Positions 60,101 through 64,000 of a stretch of 64,000 nt of DNA are shown here, in pieces. The stretch lies in the NCBI GenBank assembly GCA_004794655.1, contig SMMW01000555.1, forward strand, positions 8,825,001 through 8,889,000, in the 5' to 3' direction. Source of the stretch: Marisa cornuarietis. Its lineage: Eukaryota; Mollusca; Gastropoda; Architaenioglossa; Ampullariidae. How positions within the stretch are numbered: the stretch's first letter is position 1; each line of letters starts with the position of its first letter. Under the pieces are notes generated by a model, which was given only the letters and a program-made list of their open reading frames with translations, made no database searches and was not told where the DNA came from. A program made the position numbers and the translations under genes.

Positions 60101-62723
60101 GACATGCTGCAAAAGGGCTCTATTAGCAGCAGGCCGGTCAAATTAATCATATCATAGGTGCTTCATGACATCAAACGATACGGACCAGTCTTGATGAGCC
60201 TGGGGAGCGTCTATGGCAGAATCATCCACTTCGGCCGCCAGATCTTTAGATTCCTGGAGTGTTTGGCGAGGGGTTTTCTGGGGCTATATTCGATTTTTTT
60301 CGGATTCGGATAATCTGATCTTTCTTCCATCTAGAGACTCCCCGATGCTTCTTAGACTCTGCTTTCCTTGGTCACCGCTGGATGCTTTCTCGTTCCAGGA
60401 AGTGGTTAACCACAACTGCCGGTCTCTCGTGGCCTCTGTGCCGTTCTTCACAAACGCAGATCCATCGTTTGTGTCTGAAGTGGTGAGCAAACTGAGATTC
60501 GAGGTGTACCAGCCCGGTGACTACATCATAAGAGAAGGCACGATGGGTACCCAGATGTACTTCATTCAGGAAGGCATCGTAGACATAATCACTGCTGATG
60601 GTGAGGTGGCCACCAGCCTTTCAGATGGCTCTTACTTCGGAGGTAAGAGAAAATTGAGGAGAATTAAGAACATGGTATTTTTTAAGAGGTGAAATGGTGA
60701 AATATTGCCTCCGCAATAATGTTTTGATCGTATATTCTGAGGAAAAATTATTTTGTGCTGAATTTTTTAAGGCAATATAGAAAACAACTTTATGGGGAAT
60801 TTCTTTAAGACATTGCCCTGAAATTTGACGAAACTTCTCTTAGCCATTTCAGATTATGGTATCTTATTAATGTTCGTCATGTCCTCCACCCATTCTGCAA
60901 GTGATTTTAAATAAAACCACGTAAAGATTTGTGTATTTAATCACTAAACACAGTGACCGATTTCACAATAGTTCTTGTTGTGCTCAGAATAAGCGAAATT
61001 TGAGAATGTTTGCGACGTAGTAACGTAGTATTATAACAAAACTGGGTAATGTCGAATACCAGCAGAAGGACTTTTGATCTATTACCTATTTTGTAATAAA
61101 ACTAGAAAATTTATACATTAATATTTCATCTAATTTTAATGCTAGTTTGCTTAGCTGTCGAGTGTTTATATCCCTCTTTGGCATAAATCAAAGTTTTTGC
61201 GTATAAAAATGTACAAAAATTCACATTCTTCCATCTCATCAATCATATTCAAACATTCCAACAATGTAATGCTTATTAATCAAGTGCCTTCGTTATGTCT
61301 GTTCATATAATAGCACATGTCCATAAATAAAAACTGCATGGATATTAGCCTAACACAGCTGTACACACAAACTCGTTTAATCTGTCTTGTAGAAATCTGT
61401 TTGCTGACCAACGCTCGGCGCGTGGCCAGCGTCAGGGCGGAGACGTATGTCAATCTTTACTCGCTCTCCGTCGAACACTTCAACGACGTCCTCGAGCGCT
61501 ATCCGCTCATGCGCAGAACTATGGAGTCGGTGGCTGCCGAGCGCCTAACCAAGATCGGAAAGAACCCCAGCATCGTGTCCAGCAGGGCCGACCTAGAGGA
61601 GGACCAGAAGATGGTCAACGAGATCGTCATGGAGTCGACACCAATACCGACCTCGGCCAGCGAGGACGAGGATCGAGACTCCGACGAGAGTTCTGACGGA
61701 AGCAAGCAGAAGAAGAGGCCGTTCAAGTTTGACTTCTCGTCGCGCCTCCACAAGATCTCGGAAGAGAAGAAGTCGAGGTCAAAGGAGAACCTCAAGGACC
61801 GAGATCTCATTGACCTTGATGACCACAAGCACAGTCACATCTGGACCAAGTTGCCAAAGGTGTACTCTGGTTCCAACCTCTTTGGTCTACGCGTCCCTAA
61901 TTTCCCCGAGAGGAAGAGATCGGGGAGCGTAGGTGACGCCTACGGAATTTCCGGGTCTCCTCGGCAGGACAGCATCGAAGAAGAAGGCAGCCATCCGCAG
62001 GACCACCGGCCTGACGAGAAGCGAAGAGCCAGCTTTCTGAGCAGCAGAATCTTCCGGTCCGCTTTCGACCAGAAGGAGACGAGGCCCAGGAGGCTGCGGG
62101 ACACAAAGGCTCTAAGCCAGGACGATCCGTCCTCAGGCTCCTTCGACTCTGGGATGCGTTTTTTGACTGTGCCCGGCGAGCCGGACCAGAGCAGCAGAGA
62201 CTCGATGGAAACCGGAACCTTTTCAGTTCCCTCATCCCCTGCCAAGAAGTCTGGCTCCTTCTTGCGGGGAAGAGGGGCAGGTGACCGTCCAAAAAGCGTA
62301 GCGGAGATTCTAGTGGAGAGTGTCACCAACGAAATGGGCATCAAGCGCGACCAGCCAGCGCTGCTTGCGGTGGTGACGGCTTGCGCGACGGTGACGCCCC
62401 CAGCGACAATCTCAGCCATCACGCCCTCAACCTCTGCTGCCGCCTCCACTTCGGTGAGCCTGATGAGCGAAGCAGCACACTCAACCGCGGGCTTTAGTCC
62501 ACCACCAGTCTCCACGCCGAAATCCACCTCCGCCCCAACTCTCTCGACGCCGACCTCAAGCCCCTCAATTTCAGGGCCAGTCACCACTGCTAAACAAGGG
62601 GAGAGAACACGAACTGAGCCACGAGTTACATTCTCTAATACCGCCTCGGTAGTCACAGTCGGTGACAGCCCTTCTCCCGAGAAAAGACTCTCGGACAAAA
62701 GGAAATCTGATAGCAATGTCTGA
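41217..62723 (+). CDS. HCN: HCN (Ih) hyperpolarization-activated cyclic-nucleotide-gated channel gene, 5'-partial, 8 exons
   Basis: Joined exons are 41217-41380, 43613-43780, 48401-48498, 56635-56784, 58745-58963, 59249-59395, 60399-60642 and 61393-62723. Together they give 2,521 bases, which is one leading partial-codon base plus 840 codons including the TGA stop (839 residues). Numbering below starts at the first full codon in the window. Order: S1 (about 1-25), S2 (33-54), S3 (76-97), S4 (112-137), S5 (about 153-174), pore helix and filter CIGYG (214-218), S6 (about 228-256), C-linker (about 257-335), CNBD (about 336-452), Ser/Thr-rich tail (453-839). HCN channels are tetrameric plasma-membrane cation channels that open on hyperpolarization, carry mixed Na+/K+ current and are tuned by cAMP; they set pacemaking and resting potential. 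All introns are GT..AG and frame is kept throughout. Missing are the cytoplasmic N-terminus and HCN domain, normally just before FYWDL. Neither a promoter nor a first exon could be assigned. Confidence 0.97.
42371..42644. mobile_element. MITE-like element with ~40-bp terminal inverted repeats
   Basis: The left end starts ttctggggccagttgcacaa and continues cacgtttctaaatcttaaaac. The right end, read on the minus strand, is ttctggtgtcagttgcacaa then cacatttctaattttaaac. The termini therefore pair over about 40 bases with few mismatches around a ~190-base core with no ORF. Total length is about 274 bases. I could not find a clear target-site duplication (left flank ...ttttggca, right flank cgataaa...), so the superfamily is not assigned. 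It sits in HCN intron A-B. Confidence 0.8.
42746..42820 (+). repeat. AAT-headed dispersed repeat (42.7 kb)
   Basis: It shows taataatgaaagcgtgattt then ataaagcccatgatcacgc and ttctcagcgattgagaca. It is related in plan to the copies at 2870 and 17526. It may extend to about 43100, but no end signature is seen. Confidence 0.4.
43613..43780 (+). CDS. HCN: HCN exon B: S2-S3 loop and S3
   Basis: It opens after ctgtttcag and completes Gly55, then reads [14 protein letters not shown] (the acidic S2-S3 loop) and [19 protein letters not shown] (S3, residues 78-96). The SIPMDYIFL core matches the SIPVDYIFL core of vertebrate HCN channels. The exon ends after the first base of Gly111, before donor gtaacg. 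The loop after S3 (residues 97-110, [14 protein letters not shown]) is the variable S3-S4 turret. Phase 1 at both borders makes the exon 168 bases, divisible by three, so skipping it would keep frame while removing S3. Confidence 0.95.
43781..48400 (+). other. HCN intron B-C
   Basis: This 4.6-kb AT-rich intron holds a CA array at 48141-48187 and a short ttagcagacag tandem near 47340-47382. An open frame of 114 codons at 45896-46240 is T-rich and hydrophobic and is not supported as a gene. No mobile element is recognised. Confidence 0.8.
48141..48187. repeat. (CA)n microsatellite in HCN intron B-C
   Basis: CA with one CG interruption, 214 bases before exon C. Confidence 0.97.
48401..48498 (+). 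CDS. HCN: HCN exon C: S4 voltage sensor
   Basis: Acceptor ...accccacag; donor gtatgt. It encodes residues 112-143: [12 protein letters not shown], then [15 protein letters not shown], then QQWEE. Basic residues recur every third position (R112, R115, R118, K121, then after a Ser at 124 R127, R130, R133, R136). This is the long S4 array with an interrupting Ser that is characteristic of HCN channels. It ends cleanly in phase 0 after the second Glu of QWEE. The next exon starts with FLAIAGKFM, giving an unusually short S4-S5 linker (see findings). Confidence 0.95.
49466..52585 (-). CDS. RTE retrotransposon polyprotein: AP-type endonuclease plus reverse transcriptase
   Basis: An uninterrupted 1,039-residue ORF. 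Residues 1-66 are a basic leader with a Lys/Thr repeat. The endonuclease (about 67-310) shows GTWNVRTL (N72), GLAEVRWTG (E101), [15 protein letters not shown] (D207, N209), IDYIL (D277) and SDHDLV (D305, H306), all expected catalytic residues of the EEP fold used for target-primed nicking. The reverse transcriptase (about 530-800) shows [40 protein letters not shown] (Asp673), [15 protein letters not shown] and RFADDIDLL with the catalytic FADD at 772-775. The C-terminal part ([28 protein letters not shown]) is the conserved tail of this family, often mislabelled craniofacial-development-protein-2-like in databases. No stop or frameshift is present, suggesting a young insertion. The start is uncertain among Met1, Met9 and Met18. 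Confidence 0.93.
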   Translation of the reverse strand: MYKLNERTMDIRQKRDNMPDRSRPGLTTTAHPIGRLQRGVSEKCATGAKTKTKTETKTEIKLREGTTIGTWNVRTLYQCGKVHQLTHELKRYQWDIVGLAEVRWTGFGETVTEDGHRLWYSGEDTRHEYGVGFLVHRKVAAAVISCTPVSSRLISIRVSAKPHNVTIVQVYAPTSTHGDDEVEEFYQQLDKIVKAVPKKDILVVLGDWNAKVGPDAYQQWAGTVGKFGLGETNDRGIRLLEFAQSQRLTLANTLYPHKKSRTATWHSPDGLVHNQIDYILLPRRFKSSINRAKTRTYPGADIGSDHDLVLTNLKLRLKAKRLSNTPRIRFDLEKLQDPKVAEVFKATVGGKFGALNLVDCDVDTLSGNIKEVLLSTAQEVLGRHRNKKQPWVTNDILDLCDQRRALKREKKSKPEAATKYKEVNCAIKKGMKAARESWIEKQCQDIEVGMARGDSKKAYQLLKTLTKTDQQKISVIEDSNGHLLTEGNAVLNRWTEYCKDLYNYQLKTDANILQNNQTRDSEPADIPVLREEVERAVHSLKGGKSPGVDNVPAELLKQGGEATTKALTVLCQRVWERKEWPREWTQSLIIPLPKKGNSKQCQNYRTISLISHPSKVMLKIIQNRIRTTAEELLAEEQAGFRPRRSTVEQIFNCRLLIEKHLQHQRDLYHNFIDFKKAFDRVWHEGLWHVMRKFNIEEGLVQVVEALYNSSTSTVLLNNQIGAYFRTTVGVRQGCPLSPVLFNIFLENIMLEALHDHHTSISIGGRPICNLRFADDIDLLAGTNKELQDLTNRLTDSSNAYGMETSTEKSKVMINGNGKAEIYMNGVQLEEVSSFKYLGATLSKDGSSTQDIRIRIATATAAMARLDRIWHSHKIRFTTKYRLYKSLVVPILLYGCDTWTLLAETERRIQAFEHKCLRRLLRISYKEHKTNDFVRNKIATLVGHQEPLLSTVKRRKLVFFGHVTRHDTLSKTILQGTLEGSRRRGGQRKNWLTNVKDWTGRPVQDLLTIAQNRQEWRALSAAASIHVLPPTTGARQGTTD
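52586..52827 (-). other. RTE 5' leader between the repeat pair and the ORF
   Basis: Minus-strand sequence directly upstream of the ORF. It is GC-richer than the surrounding intron and contains no long in-frame ORF continuous with the polyprotein. It is presumably the element's untranslated leader; the exact transcription start is not identifiable. Confidence 0.55.
52828..52957 (-). repeat. 130-bp direct repeat, copy 1 (RTE 5' flank)
   Basis: It begins gacgtctgagttgaccg and ends catcaaatttta (plus strand). It matches copy 2 at 53054-53182 base for base as far as I can follow, apart from one A in the internal A-run (11 versus 10). The plus strand contains AAAATGGCGGC, which fits the YY1 consensus AANATGGCGGC. 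On the minus strand the motif would face into the retrotransposon. Confidence 0.9.
53054..53182 (-). repeat. 129-bp direct repeat, copy 2 (RTE 5' flank)
   Basis: It starts 226 bases after copy 1, with a 96-base unique spacer between them (52958-53053). It shares the A-run and the AAAATGGCGGC motif. Sequence beyond it (from 53183) does not resemble the spacer, so the array is one full 226-base period plus a partial unit. Confidence 0.9.
55078..55097. repeat. (TA)n run in HCN intron C-D
   Basis: About ten TA units. Similar short TA runs lie near 3344, 15632, 15740, 57647 and 59075. Confidence 0.9.
56635..56784 (+). CDS. HCN: HCN exon D: S4-S5 linker, S5 and turret
   Basis: The acceptor gacgtcgcag is preceded by a pyrimidine tract; the donor is gtcagt. 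It encodes 50 residues (144-193) in phase 0/0: FLAIAGKFM (linker), [20 protein letters not shown] (S5 and the start of the pore loop), [10 protein letters not shown], then SWVAIEELQ (turret). [14 protein letters not shown] is diagnostic of HCN channels. The exon lies 8.1 kb after exon C, the largest intron in the window, which carries the RTE retrotransposon. The turret lacks the N-x-S glycosylation sequon of vertebrate HCN channels (NDSW or NNSW), having QDAHW across the junction with exon E. Confidence 0.95.
56785..58744 (+). other. HCN intron D-E
   Basis: A 2.0-kb intron (gtcagt...cccgcag). It has a short TA run near 57647-57661 and no recognised element or exon. Confidence 0.8.
58745..58963 (+). 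CDS. HCN: HCN exon E: pore helix, GYG selectivity filter, S6
   Basis: Acceptor ttgtacccgcag; donor gtttgt. It encodes 73 residues (194-266) in phase 0/0. The stretch [18 protein letters not shown] contains the pore helix and the filter C214-I-G-Y-G218, followed by [11 protein letters not shown] as in other invertebrate HCN channels. S6 runs through [20 protein letters not shown], then [18 protein letters not shown] enters the C-linker. The Cys before IGYG and the LIQS.D.SRR segment separate it from Kv and CNG channels. Confidence 0.96.
59249..59395 (+). CDS. HCN: HCN exon F: C-linker
   Basis: Acceptor tccttccag; donor gtgcgt. It encodes 49 residues (267-315): [21 protein letters not shown], then [14 protein letters not shown] and [11 protein letters not shown]. 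The [11 protein letters not shown] segment is the conserved C-linker that couples the CNBD to the S6 gate and forms the tetrameric ring. Where vertebrate HCN channels have NDPLREEIVNFNC, this reads NECLHHEVVNHNC across the exon F/G junction, so the end of this helix has diverged. Confidence 0.95.
60399..60642 (+). CDS. HCN: HCN exon G: end of C-linker and first half of the CNBD
   Basis: Acceptor ctcgttccag; donor gtaaga. It encodes 81 residues (316-396) plus the first base of Glu397. [20 protein letters not shown] begins the [21 protein letters not shown] and MYFIQEG form the beta-roll, and SDGSYFGE enters the phosphate-binding cassette. The intron therefore interrupts the cassette between G396 and E397. 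A methionine codon at 60213 opens a longer frame across the intron, but that upstream part shows no HCN similarity and is intronic. Confidence 0.95.
61393..62723 (+). CDS. HCN: HCN exon H: end of CNBD, C-terminal tail, stop
   Basis: The acceptor is gtcttgtag. The exon completes Glu397 and continues with [18 protein letters not shown] (residues 398-415), the core of the phosphate-binding cassette. The Arg that contacts the cyclic phosphate is present and Val407 sits where vertebrate HCN has Thr. The C-helix follows ([16 protein letters not shown], ending IGKN at 451-454). The remaining 385 residues are a disordered-looking tail: an acidic Ser stretch ([14 protein letters not shown]), two basic Ser sites (RKRSGS at 570-575, KRRASF at 606-611), then a long Ser/Thr/Pro/Ala-rich region ending DSNV. 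GC content rises sharply relative to the introns. The stop is TGA at 62721-62723. Confidence 0.95.
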
Positions 62724-63016
62724 TATTTATCCATGACCTTTGTTTAGGGGTTTTTCTTCTGTTTGCTTGTGTTGTTTTCGCCATTATTGATTAAGTCGTT
62801 TTAGATTTTAGGCTACACCATGCCGTTTCCACTTGTAGATTTGCAAAAGCAAGAGTTGAACACCCAGGACCCAAACTGATCTCTGTCTGCACCCAAAAAG
62901 AATTATGGTTGATCACATGCACCGATCCGAACCATGACTGCACGAGCTTTACACGCAGCTCACGGTATCGTTACACGCAACAACGTTGATTACAGATTAC
63001 AGATCTGCATCTTTCA

Positions 63017-63044
63017 CACACACGCACACACACACACACACACA
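63017..63044. repeat. (CA)n microsatellite in the HCN 3' region
   Basis: Short CA run with one CG, about 295 bases after the stop. Confidence 0.95.
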
Positions 63045-63228
63045 GTTCATTTATTGCAAAATTCATGATACCATTGACAAGTTTTTCTTTAGTTTCAAGG
63101 CAACGTGTATGCGAGTATTTTTTCTTAGGAGGTAAATAAGTAAAAGGTAATAATGTCAATATAATAATGTTTTGGGGGAGGGGCTGGACGGAAACGTGTC
63201 TGGTACGGCCAGCTGCAGTAAAGTTGAA

Positions 63229-63234
63229 AATAAA
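63229..63234 (+). promoter_or_regulatory. Candidate polyadenylation signal AATAAA
   Basis: It is the first AATAAA hexamer downstream of the HCN stop, about 506 bases after it. Use is inferred. Confidence 0.35.
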
Positions 63235-64000
63235 CAGAGGACATGGCAAGTCTATGCAAAAAGAACATTTGCTGCAATAGGAGTAATTGTTACTGTGGAG
63301 GCTCTCCTCACCATAACGAGCGTTCAGCTAACGGTCACAGCTAAGTCAAAGTAGTTATGACTTGTTTTCGTTTTCAAAACAGGTGATGGTGCGTGCGAAT
63401 GTGTATTTATGTATTCATAGATGTATTTGAATGCCTGTGGGAATGCATGGTTTGAGATCGCATGGGAAAGATTCCACGAATTAGCAGGCAGTGTGGGGCA
63501 AGAAAGCTGAAGCTGGAGCGTACATGATGGATATGCTGCAGGTGGAACTGCCCTCTGTTTGAAACATCCTCGCTGATTGTTAAAAAAACATTTTTCCGAC
63601 AATCCACATCAAATGTTTACTTATTTGATACACTCGTATCTGTATATATTCGCTTCAGGAAACTGTAAAAATTAATAGTCGTCGGCCAATACGTTTGAAC
63701 CGTATGAAATATGTTTGGTTCTTTTCAATATCTTTGACAGCTTTGATGACGCTTTGTTTCCTTTGTTAGTGTAGATGCATCACCAAGCTTCTTTTCTTTA
63801 AAAATCAGCGAAGTAGTCTCCAGATTTGTGCAAGGTTTTGGAAAGTTTTGCAATATCCTTTGTTATATTTTACACTATCCATTCTTTTTCGTATCACCTT
63901 GATTGATGAGATTTCTCGATGATGACTCAAAGATAGATAACTGGCTTCTGGGTGTTTGGCAGGTCTGTTTTATTCAAACGCATCAATCGCTGCAGTATCA

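Larger units (their letters stand above)
58964..61392 (+). other. HCN introns E-F, F-G and G-H, with exons F and G between them
   Basis: Three short introns (58964-59248, 59396-60398, 60643-61392) surround exons F and G. A TA run is at about 59075-59090. Apart from the exons, nothing is recognised. Confidence 0.8.
62724..64000 (+). other. HCN 3' untranslated region and downstream flank
   Basis: No coding potential is seen after the stop. A CA array lies at 63017-63044. The first canonical AATAAA after the stop is at 63229-63234 and is a plausible polyadenylation signal, which would give a 3' UTR of roughly 0.5 kb. Whether it is used cannot be told from sequence. Nothing recognisable follows to the window end. 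Confidence 0.4.

Noticed and set aside
61940..62734. 264-codon minus-strand frame opposite HCN exon H
   Set aside because: A shadow of the GC-rich coding exon; the plus strand carries the conserved CNBD and tail.

Overview
This is animal (metazoan) genomic DNA: sparse coding sequence, spliced exons with GT..AG borders, long introns, abundant CA/TG microsatellites, tRNA-derived SINEs, a non-LTR retrotransposon and a MITE-like element. The one unambiguous host gene is an invertebrate-type HCN (Ih) channel. Together with the repeat types (tRNA-headed SINEs, dispersed AAT-rich repeats linked to microsatellites, very many CA arrays) this suggests a mollusc, probably a marine or freshwater gastropod. 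The species is not determinable from the sequence, and the lineage call is an inference.

Layout. From 1 to about 41,200 I find no convincing host exon. This part holds CA/TG arrays, a degenerate ~51-bp minisatellite (7,217-7,558), SINE copies (8,373; 17,329; 35,830; 38,196), a decayed RTE-type fragment (29,041-29,490), a 44-bp inverted repeat 4.2 kb apart (12,013 and 16,242), and two promoter-like clusters (about 20,097-20,191 and 23,869-23,912). A GC-rich, coding-like island lies at about 22,750-23,230. This region is either intergenic or a long 5' intron of the HCN gene.

From 41,217 to 62,723 eight plus-strand exons encode 839 residues of an HCN channel, from the start of S1 to the natural stop: S1-S6, the GYG selectivity filter, C-linker, cyclic-nucleotide-binding domain and a long Ser/Thr-rich tail ending in SNV. 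All seven internal junctions keep frame. The N-terminal exon or exons (cytoplasmic N-terminus and HCN domain) were not found and probably lie upstream of the window.

The introns carry a MITE-like inverted-repeat element (42,371-42,644) and, antisense to the gene between the S4 and S5 exons, an RTE-like retrotransposon with an uninterrupted 1,039-residue endonuclease/reverse-transcriptase ORF (49,466-52,585). On its 5' side are two near-identical ~130-bp direct repeats (52,828 and 53,054), each with a sequence matching the YY1 consensus. No CRISPR, bacterial operon or viral gene was seen. The most interesting items are the repeated 5' flank of the intact retrotransposon and the HCN-specific features: a short S4-S5 linker, Val in the cAMP cassette and a PDZ-like C-terminus.
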